From Actinomycetota bacterium (GTDB lineage: Bacteria; Actinomycetota; Actinomycetes; Mycobacteriales; Micromonosporaceae): 15,141 nucleotides of DNA. Below are positions 1 to 7,227 of this stretch, piece after piece (position 1 is the first letter of the stretch; each line of letters opens with the position of its first letter). Made by a program: the position numbers and the translations under genes. The stretch is from assembly GCA_005885115.1 (NCBI GenBank), contig VAXX01000104.1, forward strand, positions 1-15,141, given 5' to 3'. The notes under the pieces were generated by a model, which was not told the DNA's origin, did no database searches, and saw nothing but the letters and a program-made list of their open reading frames with translations.

Positions 1-628
1 CGTCGCGCTGGTCAGCCAGGTCGTTGCTGGGCAGCCCGCCGTTGGTCGCCTGCACGATCGTCTGGTTGAGCGAGGCGATCTGGGAAGCCGTGGCGTTGAC
101 GTCGGCGGCGTAGGTGTCCAACTGCTGGCGGGTGGTCGTGAACAGCGAGGCCAGCGCGTCGTGGGTGGAGTGCAGGGTGTCGGCCAGGGTGGTGGCGCGG
201 GCCAGTACCTGCGCGCGTACCGCCTGGTCGCCCGGGTTGTTGGTGAGGTCGTGCCAGGACGACCAGACGTCGTTGAGCTGCGCCTGTACGCCGTTGTCGC
301 TCGGCTCGTTGAACGCCTGCTGGACCTCGGTGTACACCTGGTTCTGGTCGGTCAGGTAGCTGTTGCGCGCGTGTTCGACCCGGCCCCGCGCCTCCAGGAA
401 CATGTCCTGGACCCGGTCGACCCCGGTCACCGTCACGCCACTGCCGATGCCGTCGGAGGTCGCGTACATCGCCGGCACCGGGGAGCCGCCCACCGACTGC
501 AGGTCGATGCGCTGGCGCGAGTACCCGGTGTTGTTGGCGTTCGCGATGTTCTGGCCGGTCACGTCCATGCCCTGGCGCTGTGCGTACAGGGCGCTGAGCG
601 CGCCGGAAAGCCCGGAGAAGGTACTCAA
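1..628 (-). CDS. flgK: Flagellar hook-associated protein 1 FlgK, N-terminal part (cut by window edge)
   Basis: FlgK forms the junction between hook and filament and is exported through the flagellar type III apparatus. I read 209 codons from a TTG at 628 down to the window edge. The N-terminus (LSTFSGLSGALSALYAQRQG, then MDVTGQNIANANNTGYSRQR) is the classic rod/hook/HAP motif, and the far end carries NGGLPSNDLADQRD, matching the NDL.DQRD motif of FlgK. The TTG is chosen because it restores the conserved N-terminus and follows the stop of the flgN-like gene by one base, which suggests translational coupling. The first ATG would be internal, at residue 21, and would delete the conserved helix. 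It is transcribed with the flgN-like gene at 630-1112, its expected chaperone. The C-terminal half lies outside the window. Confidence 0.95.
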   Translation of the reverse strand, partial: MSTFSGLSGALSALYAQRQGMDVTGQNIANANNTGYSRQRIDLQSVGGSPVPAMYATSDGIGSGVTVTGVDRVQDMFLEARGRVEHARNSYLTDQNQVYTEVQQAFNEPSDNGVQAQLNDVWSSWHDLTNNPGDQAVRAQVLARATTLADTLHSTHDALASLFTTTRQQLDTYAADVNATASQIASLNQTIVQATNGGLPSNDLADQRD

Positions 629-629
629 T

Positions 630-1112
630 TCAGCTCGCCTTGTCGATGAGTTGGCCTTGCGCCATGACAGCTACCGCTTCGCCACGCCGCCCGTACGTCT
701 CAGTGCCACCGGGTACCGTCAGCATGGTTTCGCGCACCGCGCGCAGCCCGGTCGTCAGCATCTCCTGGTTGGCCTCGGCCAACGCGTTGATCTCGGCGGT
801 CAGCGTGAGGAACGCGTCCCGGTGCTCGCGCAGCAGCCCGGACCAGGGGTCGTCGACCCGGTCGGCGAGCTGCGCGAGGCTGGCGTCGCCGGGCAGGTCG
901 AAAGCCGCGGCCACCGCCACGACCTCGGCGGCCCGCAGGACCTCGGTCTGCCGGAGCTGCCGCAGGACGATGTCGACCTCGGCGGTCGCGTGCGCCACCC
1001 AGCGGGTACGCCCGGCCGCGAGCAGCAGGCGCTCCTCATCCAGCTTGAAGAGCAGCAGCTCGAGCAGGTCACGCTCCCGCCACAGAACGCTCGACAGGTC
1101 CGCCAGGCCCAT
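630..1112 (-). CDS. flgN: FlgN-family export chaperone (copy 1, next to flgK)
   Basis: This is a 160-residue, mostly helical cytoplasmic protein of the FlgN family. FlgN chaperones hold FlgK and FlgL unpolymerised and deliver them to the export gate. The N-terminus (GLADLSSVLWRERDLLELLL) and the downstream LLREHRDAFLTLTAEINALA and RAVRETML segments look like the FlgN helices. ATG at 1112 is chosen over one 11 codons upstream because a GAGGGGG ribosome site lies ten bases before it and because the paralogue at 6702-7184 starts at the equivalent position. The stop abuts the flgK TTG start, so the two are coupled, consistent with FlgK as client. A CTCA-N16-GCCGACCT promoter lies about 55 bases upstream. 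By hand alignment it shares 98 of 160 positions (about 61%) with the second copy, without gaps. Confidence 0.85.
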   Translation of the reverse strand: MGLADLSSVLWRERDLLELLLFKLDEERLLLAAGRTRWVAHATAEVDIVLRQLRQTEVLRAAEVVAVAAAFDLPGDASLAQLADRVDDPWSGLLREHRDAFLTLTAEINALAEANQEMLTTGLRAVRETMLTVPGGTETYGRRGEAVAVMAQGQLIDKAS

Positions 1113-1167
1113 GCGGTCGTTACCCCCTCGTCGTCGGCGCGTCACGCAACACGCCGGGATACCGGTC

Positions 1168-1195
1168 AGGTCGGCAGGAGCGGCCCCGCTCTGAG
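1168..1195 (-). promoter_or_regulatory. FliA/WhiG-type promoter of the flgN-flgK operon
   Basis: On the minus strand CTCA (1195-1192) is followed by exactly 16 bases and GCCGACCT (1175-1168). It lies between the glycosyltransferase stop and the flgN-like start, leaving a leader of roughly 50 bases. The same architecture recurs at four other places in the window, which makes chance unlikely. Assignment to the FliA sigma is inference. Confidence 0.75.
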
Positions 1196-1215
1196 GACTT
1201 CACGGCGCCGGTTTG

Positions 1216-3399
1216 CTACCGCTGGACCGGTGCGGGCTCGATGGCCGCCGCGATCCCGGGCGCGAACACCCGCAGCTCGTCGAGGACCGCGGGGCCCTCC
1301 TCGTCGGGTACGTCCGCCAGCGCGTCGGCCAGCGCCGGCAGCACGTCCTGGTCGGCGAACAGCTCGACGGCGATCGCGGCGGCCAGCGCGCGATCACGGG
1401 AGCTACGCTGCGGGTCCGCCGCGAGCGCCCGCAGGGTGCAGCGCTCGGCCAGGCCGTGCTGGCGCAGCCGGGCCGACCACTCCATGGCCCGGATGAGCCG
1501 GAGCTGGCCGCCGATCCGCGCGGCCACGGCGAGGATGCGCCGGTCGCCGTCGCGGCGACGCCACAGTGCCTCCAGGACGTCGTCGGCCAGCTCCGGCGGG
1601 GCCTCGGCCACCGCGATGAGCAGCCGCCGCAGGCTCCGCTCGGGTACCAGGTCGGCCAGCTCGGCCACACCGGTACCGCCGGCCTCCAGTACCCGGGCCG
1701 TCTGCGGGACATCCAGCGGCAGCTCGCCCCGTCCGAGGTATCCGCGGAGCCGGTCGGCGGCGTCCCGGTGCCGCCCCAGCTCGCACAGGCCCAGGATCTC
1801 GAAGACGGCCAGCTGCGCCCGGCTGAACACCATCAACCGGTCGTCGGTGCCCCGCTCGGGAAAGGCCTCGATGATGCGCAGTGCCCCCGCGTGGTCCCCG
1901 GCCGCATACCGCACCTGGGTCTCCACGAAGTCGGCCAGGACCGGCGAGCCGGACACGCTACGCAGGTCCTCGACGGCCGCCCGGGCGGTGTCCACGTCGT
2001 CCAGCGCGAGCGCGGCGCTGACCACGACATACAGGAGCGTCTGCCGGTACAGGGGCCCGTGGTCCTCGGCCAGCGCCGCCGTACAGACGTCGATGGCCTC
2101 CCGTGCCCGGCCGGCGAACATGAGCGAGCGGGCCAGGTTCTGTGCCGCGCGGGGATCGTTGGTCCGTTCGTCTTCGGCGAGCTTGGCCAGGTGTACGTTG
2201 CGGGCGCCCTTGTCCTTGGCCACGAACCGGTCACGGGTGTACCCGCTGTGGGCCAGTTCAAGATCGGAGGTCGCCGGGCCGATCAGATTGTCCCCGGTGA
2301 CCGCGTCCACCACCTGCTCGTGCAGCCGGCCGTGGTACCGGGCATCGGCCCGCCGGAACAGCCGCGGGGTCAGCGCGCCCTGGCCGGTGTAGCCACGGCC
2401 CTCCAGGCTCGCCAGCGGTACCAGTACCGCCCGCTCGCTCGTACCGGCCAGGTAGGCCCGCAGCGCTTCCGGATCGCCACTGGCCACCTCGTCGGCGTCC
2501 ACCATGAGGATCCACTCGCCGCGGCAGTGCGCGAGGGACCGGTTGCGGGCGTCGCCGAAATGGTCGTCCCAGTACCCCTCGATCACCCGGGCGCCGTGCT
2601 CGCGCGCGATCGCCACGGTACGGTCGGTCGACCCGGTGTCGTACACGACGATCTCGTCGGCGAACGGTCGTACCGCCGCCAGGCATTCGGCGAGGACCTC
2701 CTCCTCGTCCTTGACGATCATGCTGACCGACAGCAGGGGCGCCTCCCCTGAGATGGCGGCGGGCGTACGCAGTACGCACCGGTCGCCACCGATGTGGGCG
2801 AACAGCGCATCGTGCACCACGACGAGCCGTCCGGTCGTCCGGAGCGCCTGGTACGGCAGCTCCGGCCCCGGCCCGCCGGCCTGGAGCAGCGCGTCCCGGC
2901 GTACGGCGACGCAGACCGGCCCGAGCCGGTCCACGATCGTGATCTTCCGCCGGTGCTCCCGGGACCAGTGTCGGGCGTACGCCCGGAAGTCCGCCGTACT
3001 GTGTGCCGCTTCGTCGGGCAGGTCCACCCACTGCGGACCGGAGCTGCGGTGGCAGCGCGGCCCGGCGGCGACCACGTCGGGATCGTCGAACGCCTCGGCC
3101 AGCCGGTCGAGCCAGGGGCCGGCGCCGACGGCGTCGCCGTCGAGGAGTACGACGACCGGGTGCGTGGTCTGCGCCAGGCCCGCCGACCAGCGGGTCCCCT
3201 GGTCGCCCGAGGTGTCCTCGACCGTCGCGACCGGCGGGGTACCGCGCAGCTCGCTGGACAGGTCCGCCCGCCCGGCGGGGAGGACACAGACGACCTCGTC
3301 ACGTGGTCCCAGGGCGTTGCGGAGTCCGGCGAGGCACGCGCGGAAGTCTTCCGGGCTGCCGCTGGCGGTGACGATCACGGAGACAGACGCACGGCTCAC
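1216..3399 (-). CDS. Two-domain GT2 glycosyltransferase with helical (TPR-like) C-terminus, probable flagellin glycosyltransferase
   Basis: The protein has 727 residues from a GTG at 3399. Residues 4-205 form a first GT2-like fold (SVSVIVTASG start, LDGDA at 86-90 in the DxD position). Residues 223-400 form a second, more canonical GT2 domain: LSVSMIVKDEEE, VVYDTGSTDRT at 251-261, GDARNRSLAHCRGEWILMVDADE with D301 and D303 as the metal/nucleotide-sugar pair. Residues 400-727 are Ala/Leu/Arg-rich helical repeats with a TPR-like unit near 417-440 (RAAQNLARSLMFAGRAREAI). GT2 plus TPR is known from peptide and flagellin glycosyltransferases. It lies between fliS/fliT and flgN-flgK, about 2 kb from a flagellin whose variable region is rich in Ser and Thr, so flagellin is the likely acceptor (inference). 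The reading frame stays open upstream to 3753, but that part overlaps the FliT-like gene in another frame and is rejected. No donor sugar can be inferred. Confidence 0.85.
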   Translation of the reverse strand: MSRASVSVIVTASGSPEDFRACLAGLRNALGPRDEVVCVLPAGRADLSSELRGTPPVATVEDTSGDQGTRWSAGLAQTTHPVVVLLDGDAVGAGPWLDRLAEAFDDPDVVAAGPRCHRSSGPQWVDLPDEAAHSTADFRAYARHWSREHRRKITIVDRLGPVCVAVRRDALLQAGGPGPELPYQALRTTGRLVVVHDALFAHIGGDRCVLRTPAAISGEAPLLSVSMIVKDEEEVLAECLAAVRPFADEIVVYDTGSTDRTVAIAREHGARVIEGYWDDHFGDARNRSLAHCRGEWILMVDADEVASGDPEALRAYLAGTSERAVLVPLASLEGRGYTGQGALTPRLFRRADARYHGRLHEQVVDAVTGDNLIGPATSDLELAHSGYTRDRFVAKDKGARNVHLAKLAEDERTNDPRAAQNLARSLMFAGRAREAIDVCTAALAEDHGPLYRQTLLYVVVSAALALDDVDTARAAVEDLRSVSGSPVLADFVETQVRYAAGDHAGALRIIEAFPERGTDDRLMVFSRAQLAVFEILGLCELGRHRDAADRLRGYLGRGELPLDVPQTARVLEAGGTGVAELADLVPERSLRRLLIAVAEAPPELADDVLEALWRRRDGDRRILAVAARIGGQLRLIRAMEWSARLRQHGLAERCTLRALAADPQRSSRDRALAAAIAVELFADQDVLPALADALADVPDEEGPAVLDELRVFAPGIAAAIEPAPVQR

Positions 3400-3406
3400 G
3401 TACGTC

Positions 3407-3434
3407 CCATCGGCACCGGTTTGAGGTACCTGAG
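3407..3434 (-). promoter_or_regulatory. FliA/WhiG-type promoter of the glycosyltransferase gene
   Basis: CTCA (3434-3431), 16 bases, then GCCGATGG (3414-3407), preceded by TTT as in the TTTCTCAGG context. Only seven bases separate the -10 box from the GTG at 3399, so transcription should begin at or within a few bases of the start codon. It sits just after the stop of the FliT-like gene (3443), so the glycosyltransferase gene can be expressed apart from fliD-fliS. Confidence 0.8.
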
Positions 3435-3442
3435 AAACCGTA

Positions 3443-3772
3443 CTAAAGGGAATGGTCGACGTACACCGGTCGCGGGTGGTCCGACCGGGCACCGGTTTCC
3501 ACGCGGGCCGCCAGGTCCGCCTGACGCCGGGTGGCGACCAGGGCCCGGGAGATCGCCTGCGCCGCGGCGATCTGCCGGGCGAGGATGGCGTCGGCCCGCG
3601 GACGCAGGTCCAGCGGCAGCGCGCCGAGACCATCCGGCGGCGCCCACGGATCGGCCGCCGCCAGGTCGCGTAGCCGGTGGTCGTCGCCGAGCAGCGTCTC
3701 GACCTGGACGACGTCCGCCTCCAGCTCGTCCAGGGCGGCGGTCCACGCCGCACGCCAGCCCGGGGCGGTCAT
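3443..3772 (-). CDS. Small FliT-like flagellar protein
   Basis: This is a 109-residue predicted cytoplasmic protein immediately after fliS. FliT proteins are short helical chaperones, usually of FliD, and are encoded directly after fliS in many bacteria, often with little sequence conservation. Here residues 6-37 (WRAAWTAALDELEADVVQVE onward) and 58-93 (RPRADAILARQIAAAQAISR onward) look like two amphipathic helices joined by a Pro/Gly-rich linker (DPWAPPDGLG). ATG at 3772 is seven bases from the fliS stop and has a GGTGGGG ribosome site overlapping the fliS end. The frame is open upstream to 3892, but that would overlap fliS deeply. Calling it FliT rests mainly on position, size and helical character, since I see no diagnostic motif. 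Confidence 0.7.
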   Translation of the reverse strand: MTAPGWRAAWTAALDELEADVVQVETLLGDDHRLRDLAAADPWAPPDGLGALPLDLRPRADAILARQIAAAQAISRALVATRRQADLAARVETGARSDHPRPVYVDHSL

Positions 3773-3779
3773 GCCGGGC

Positions 3780-4190
3780 TCACCCCACCTGGGCAGGAGC
3801 GGCCACGGCCGCGTCCGCCTGGACCAGGGCGTGCGCCTGCCGCCACGCGTCGCGCAGCGGCTCGACCAACGCCCGGCAGGAGGCGGCGACACCGGCGTCC
3901 GCGCGTACGTTCGCTCTGATGAGCTCCCGGAGCAGGAAGTCGTACAACTGGGCCAGGCCCGGCCCGCCCTCCCACACGTCGACGTTGAGCGTGCTACGCA
4001 GCTCCACGATGATGTCCTGGGCGTGCAGGAGCTGCGCGGAGCCGGCGGTGCGGTCGCCGGTCAGCAGCGCCTCCTCGGCGCGCGTCAGGTCGATGACGAG
4101 CCGGTCGTAGAGCATGACGAGCAGCTGACCGGGCGACGCCGTGGTCACCGAGGTGCTCATGTACCGGGCGCGCAGCGCGGGGTTGGTCAT
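3780..4190 (-). CDS. fliS: Flagellin export chaperone FliS
   Basis: FliS binds the C-terminus of flagellin in the cytoplasm, prevents early polymerisation and guides it to export. The 136-residue product has the family hallmarks: an N-terminal RARYMSTSVTTASPGQLLVM segment, LYDRLVIDLTRAEEAL, and LDF-type text LAQLYDFLLRELIRANVR near residues 79-96. Length is usual for FliS, with a small Ala-rich C-terminal extension. The ATG at 4190 is preceded by an AGAGGA ribosome site and lies 15 bases after the fliD stop, so fliD, fliS and the FliT-like gene form a tight operon, the standard order in bacteria. Confidence 0.95.
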   Translation of the reverse strand: MTNPALRARYMSTSVTTASPGQLLVMLYDRLVIDLTRAEEALLTGDRTAGSAQLLHAQDIIVELRSTLNVDVWEGGPGLAQLYDFLLRELIRANVRADAGVAASCRALVEPLRDAWRQAHALVQADAAVAAPAQVG

Positions 4191-4205
4191 CGGGATCCTC
4201 TACGA

Positions 4206-5477
4206 CTAGCCGGCGGGCAGGCCGGCGATCTGACCGGCGAGCCAGTTGGACTGGTTCTTCATCTTTCCGAGCGCCGTCTCCAGGTTGGTGAACTGGCGCT
4301 GGAGGGTCTGCTGGCGAAGCTGCAACCGGTTGTTCCAGTCGGCGATGCTGACCGGGTCGGTGGCACCCTTGGCGATGCCGTCCAGCGACTTGGCCAACCC
4401 GGTCGACACGGCGTTCTGTACGCCGGAGGGGTTGGTGGCGTACGCGTTGAGGAACGCCGTGCGGTCGAAGGTGAGCTTGCCGTTGTTGTCGAGCTGGACG
4501 CCGAACTGCTTGTAGCTGCCGTACCCGCTCATCCCGTTGCCGACCGCGGACATGACCGAGTTCTGCAGCTCCCGTACCGCGAAATCGCCGGTCAGCGGCG
4601 AGCCCTTCTTGGAGCCCGCGTCGTACCCGGTCGCGGTGGTGATCTGCGCCAGCCCGTTGTTCGTCGCGTCGATCATCGCCTGCATCTTGTCGGCGATCGA
4701 GTCGGCGTTGGACGTCACGTTCACCGTGACCCCGTTGGCGACCTGCGAGACGTTGAGCGTGACGTTCGGGATGACGTTGGTGAGGGTGTTGGTGCTGCTG
4801 CCCACGGTGTAGCCGCCGCTCGCCGGGTTGCCGACGGTGACCTGAGCATCCTGTGCGGTGCTGATGTTGTTGGTACCCGCCTGGAGCCCGGCGATCGTGA
4901 ACGCGTTCGCCGCTCCGGTGGAGGTACCGGTGAACTGCAGGATCGTCTGGCCGGTGGTGGTCGTGACGACGGAGGCGCTGACCCCGGTCTTGGCGCCATT
5001 GATCGCGTCGGCGAGCCGCTGCGCCGTATCGGTACCGACGGTGATGCGGGTCTTCTTCCCGCCGAGCGTGAGGTCCAGGCCACTGCCGGTGGTGACCTCT
5101 CCGCCGCCGGAGCTGGTCACGTCCGCGGTGGTCACCTGGGACTGGGCCAGCGCGGTGACGTTGAAGGTGTAGCTGCCCGGGTTGGCGCCGGTGCCCGCGG
5201 TCGCGGTCACCGAGCTCGCCGACGAGGTGGCCTTGGTCGCCTGCCACGTCGGGTTGGTCGGGGTCAGCGAGTTCGGCGCGGTGAACGCCTCCGCCGCGGT
5301 CTGCAGGGCGGCGAACTTGCTGTTCACCGCCTGGTACGCGGAGAGGACCGTGCTCTCGGCCGAGACCTTGCTCTTGAGCATGTTCTGCGGCTGCGCCTCG
5401 ATCTGCATCAGCTGGCTGATGATCTGCGTGGTGTTGATGCCGCTGACGAGGCCATCGACCGTGGTAGGGCTGGTCAC
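4206..5477 (-). CDS. fliD: Flagellar filament cap protein FliD
   Basis: FliD is exported and forms the cap at the filament tip, beneath which flagellin folds. The product has 423 residues, a little shorter than enteric FliD. The N-terminus TTVDGLVSGINTTQIISQLM is the typical FliD_N opening (residues 5-24), followed by a helical D0/D1 segment, a Ser/Thr/Gly-rich beta region (about 80-260) and the FliD_C part, including GVQLDNNGKLTFDRTAFLNA and a helical end with QLRQQTLQRQFTNLETALGK. The start is GTG at 5477 with an AGAGGA ribosome site about nine bases upstream. No FliA-type promoter was found in the 185 bases between fliC and fliD, so expression may come from readthrough of fliC or an unrecognised promoter. 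Confidence 0.95.
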   Translation of the reverse strand: MTSPTTVDGLVSGINTTQIISQLMQIEAQPQNMLKSKVSAESTVLSAYQAVNSKFAALQTAAEAFTAPNSLTPTNPTWQATKATSSASSVTATAGTGANPGSYTFNVTALAQSQVTTADVTSSGGGEVTTGSGLDLTLGGKKTRITVGTDTAQRLADAINGAKTGVSASVVTTTTGQTILQFTGTSTGAANAFTIAGLQAGTNNISTAQDAQVTVGNPASGGYTVGSSTNTLTNVIPNVTLNVSQVANGVTVNVTSNADSIADKMQAMIDATNNGLAQITTATGYDAGSKKGSPLTGDFAVRELQNSVMSAVGNGMSGYGSYKQFGVQLDNNGKLTFDRTAFLNAYATNPSGVQNAVSTGLAKSLDGIAKGATDPVSIADWNNRLQLRQQTLQRQFTNLETALGKMKNQSNWLAGQIAGLPAG

Positions 5478-5547
5478 AGTAGGTTCCTCTCGTTACGAGC
5501 CGCCATCTGAGGGCCGGCCAGCTCGCCCTTGGTGCTGCGCAATGCAG

Positions 5548-5600
5548 GCGATCCGGAGGGGTGGTCGGCGGGTCGCACCGACCGCACCCCTCCGGATCGC
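5548..5600 (-). terminator. Long hairpin after fliC (terminator or 3' stabiliser)
   Basis: Arms 5548-5563 and 5585-5600 are perfect 16-base reverse complements, with a further possible TCGG/CCGA pairing inside. It lies 62 bases after the fliC stop. In the fliC direction there is no T-run after the stem; the T-rich stretch (TTGTTCTGTTGTTGTTTTT, 5608-5626) is on the other side, reading on the plus strand. It may therefore protect fliC mRNA, attenuate readthrough to fliD, or terminate antisense transcripts. Confidence 0.65.
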
Positions 5601-5662
5601 TATGAAGTTGTTCTGTTGTTGTTTTTCAGTTGGGTAGGCGGGCCGTCAGCCCTGGAGCCTCA

Positions 5663-6550
5663 TCAGCCCAGGAGCTTCAGGACGCCCTGCGGCGCCTGGT
5701 TGGCCTGCGCCAACATCGAGGTACCGGCCTGCTGCAGGATCTGCGCCTTGGTGAAGTTGGTCATCTCCTGCGCCATGTCGGTGTCGGTGATGGCCGACTT
5801 CGACGCGGTCAGGTTCGTGATCGCCACGTTCAGGTTGTTGATCGTGTGATCGAACCGGTTCTGGTAGGCACCGAGCGTGGCCCGGACGGTGGACACGTTC
5901 TGGATGGACGTGTCCAGCTGCTTCATTGCAGCGGTGGCGCCGGCCGTGGTCGCCAGGGACAGGGTGGACGTCTGCAGGCCGGTCGAGTCGAACCCGGTGA
6001 TCGCCACGGTACCCGCGCCGCCACCGGTGTTGGTCAGGCCGTTCAGGGCACCCGTGGACGAGAGGTCCACGCCGATCGTGGAGCCGGTGCTGGTGCTCGA
6101 GTCGACCTGGAACGTACCCGTCCAGGAACCGCTCAGGATCTGCTGGCTACCGAACTTGGTGGTCTGCGAGATCCGGTCGAGTTCCTTGTTCAGCTGCTGG
6201 AACTCGGTGTCCGCCGCGCCCTGGGCGCTCGCGTCCTGCGAACCGCCGTTGGCCGCCTGCACCGACAGGTCGTGCATGCGCTGCAGGATTGCCTCCGACT
6301 CGCCCAGCGCGCCGTCAGCCGTCTGTACGACGTTGACGCCGTCCTGAGCGTTGCGGACCGCTACCTGCAGACCGCCGATCTGGCTCTGCAGGCCCTGGCT
6401 GATCGACAGGCCGGACGCGTCGTCGGCGGCCTTGTTGATGCGCAGACCCGAGGAGAGCTTCTCCAGCGAGCTGCTCATCGTCTTGTCGGTCGTGGACAGG
6501 TTGCGGTACGCGTTCATGGCCGCGATGTTGTTGTTGATGCGAAGACTCAT
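5663..6550 (-). CDS. fliC: Flagellin
   Basis: This is the structural subunit of the filament, secreted through the flagellar export channel. It has 295 residues. D0/D1 at the N-terminus starts SLRINNNIAAMNAYRNLS and includes KLSSGLRINKAADDASGL (31-48). The C-terminal D1/D0 spans about 214-295 (YQNRFDHTINNLNVAITNLT; ends QGVLKLLG). Between them lies a short variable segment (about 140-212) rich in Ser, Thr and Gly, a plausible site for O-glycosylation by the nearby glycosyltransferase. No cysteine is present. ATG at 6550 follows a strong AAGGAGG ribosome site (6558-6564) by seven bases. It has its own CTCA-N16-TCCGATGA promoter, a terminator upstream that insulates it from the flgN-like gene, and a long hairpin downstream, as expected for a highly expressed gene. 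It is the only flagellin gene in the window. Confidence 0.97.
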   Translation of the reverse strand: MSLRINNNIAAMNAYRNLSTTDKTMSSSLEKLSSGLRINKAADDASGLSISQGLQSQIGGLQVAVRNAQDGVNVVQTADGALGESEAILQRMHDLSVQAANGGSQDASAQGAADTEFQQLNKELDRISQTTKFGSQQILSGSWTGTFQVDSSTSTGSTIGVDLSSTGALNGLTNTGGGAGTVAITGFDSTGLQTSTLSLATTAGATAAMKQLDTSIQNVSTVRATLGAYQNRFDHTINNLNVAITNLTASKSAITDTDMAQEMTNFTKAQILQQAGTSMLAQANQAPQGVLKLLG

Positions 6551-6557
6551 TGTTCTT

Positions 6558-6564
6558 CCTCCTT
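6558..6564 (-). promoter_or_regulatory. Strong ribosome binding site of fliC
   Basis: AAGGAGG lies seven bases before the fliC ATG. It is the best Shine-Dalgarno match on the minus strand of the window and fits the high demand for flagellin. Confidence 0.85.
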
Positions 6565-6608
6565 GATGTGAGTCCTTGTCGGTCCATCCGTGGCCCGACC
6601 TGCAGCAC

Positions 6609-6636
6609 TCATCGGAACCCGGTCCGGGTACCTGAG
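6609..6636 (-). promoter_or_regulatory. FliA/WhiG-type promoter of fliC
   Basis: CTCA (6636-6633), 16 bases, then TCCGATGA (6616-6609) on the minus strand. The first base of the -10 box departs from the G of the other four copies. The predicted leader is about 50 bases and ends in the strong ribosome site at 6558-6564. Confidence 0.75.
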
Positions 6637-6645
6637 GTTTCCGGC

Positions 6646-6687
6646 GGTAGAAAGCAAAGAACCTCCACCGCGATCGGTGGAGGTTCT
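6646..6687 (-). terminator. Rho-independent terminator after flgN-like copy 2
   Basis: The arms 6675-6687 and 6658-6670 form a perfect 13-base stem with a four-base loop (6671-6674). Reading on the minus strand the stem is followed by a T-rich tail (TTTGCTTTC). It begins 14 bases after the stop of the flgN-like gene at 6702 and ends before the fliC promoter, so it separates the two transcripts. Confidence 0.85.
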
Positions 6688-6701
6688 CTCGTCGGTAGGC
6701 G

Positions 6702-7184
6702 CTACATGGCCTCGTCGATCAGCCGGGCGCGCCGGTCGGCGGAGAACGTCTCGCCCCGGGCGCCGTACGTCTCGACCGATCCGGTCACCAGCATCATCGT
6801 CTCCCGCGCCGCCCGCTGACCCCGGGTGAGCAGGTCGCGGTTGGCGTTGGCCAGCGCGGTGATCTCGGCGGTCAGCGCGAGGAACGCCTTGCGGTGCTCG
6901 CGCAGCAGGTCGTTCCACGGCGGCGGTACCTGCTCCACCAGCTTCGCCAGGCTGACGTCGTCGGGGAGACCCAGCTCGCGGGCGACCGCGAGGGTGTGCG
7001 CCGCGCGGACCGCCTCGGCCTGCCGGATGTTGTCGAGCACCATCTCCACCTCGCGGGTGGCGTGCGCGACCCAACGGGTACGCGCGGACGCGAGCAGCAG
7101 TTGCTCCTCCTCCAGCTTGAACAGCAGCAGTTCAAGGAGCTCCCGCAGCCGCCAGAACACGCTGGAGAGGTCCGTCAGGCTCAT
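6702..7184 (-). CDS. FlgN-family export chaperone (copy 2, upstream of fliC)
   Basis: This 160-residue helical protein has the same length as, and about 61% identity to, the flgN-like gene at 630-1112. Shared blocks are DLSSV.WR.R.LLELLLFKL, ARTRWVAHAT.EV, LLREHR.AFL.LTAEI.AL and RA.RETM. They differ most at 51-90 and in the last 25 residues, where client or export-gate specificity could lie (inference). ATG at 7184 is chosen because it aligns with copy 1 and follows GGAGTGCGGGA; the frame is open upstream to 7343 but that region holds the promoter. It forms a single-gene unit with its own promoter (7228-7255) and terminator (6646-6687). Its client is unknown: FlgL, FlgK or another late substrate are possible, and flagellin already has FliS. 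Confidence 0.8.
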   Translation of the reverse strand: MSLTDLSSVFWRLRELLELLLFKLEEEQLLLASARTRWVAHATREVEMVLDNIRQAEAVRAAHTLAVARELGLPDDVSLAKLVEQVPPPWNDLLREHRKAFLALTAEITALANANRDLLTRGQRAARETMMLVTGSVETYGARGETFSADRRARLIDEAM

Positions 7185-7227
7185 TCCCGCACTCCATACC
7201 TCGCGCTGCCGATATCTGTCGCGGTTC

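Noticed and set aside
1213..2751. Plus-strand open frame of 512 codons opposite the glycosyltransferase
   Set aside because: The minus-strand frame carries clear GT2 motifs; the plus-strand text is a shadow.
3400..3753. Upstream extension of the glycosyltransferase frame
   Set aside because: It overlaps the FliT-like gene, has Arg/Pro/Ser-rich text without domain character, and includes the promoter at 3407-3434.
3531..5510. Plus-strand open frame of 659 codons opposite fliD, fliS and fliT
   Set aside because: It is antisense to well-identified genes and has no recognisable domain.
5563..5578. GCCGACCA on the minus strand before fliD, similar to a -10 box
   Set aside because: There is no CTCA 16 bases upstream (the bases are GGGT), and it is part of the hairpin after fliC.
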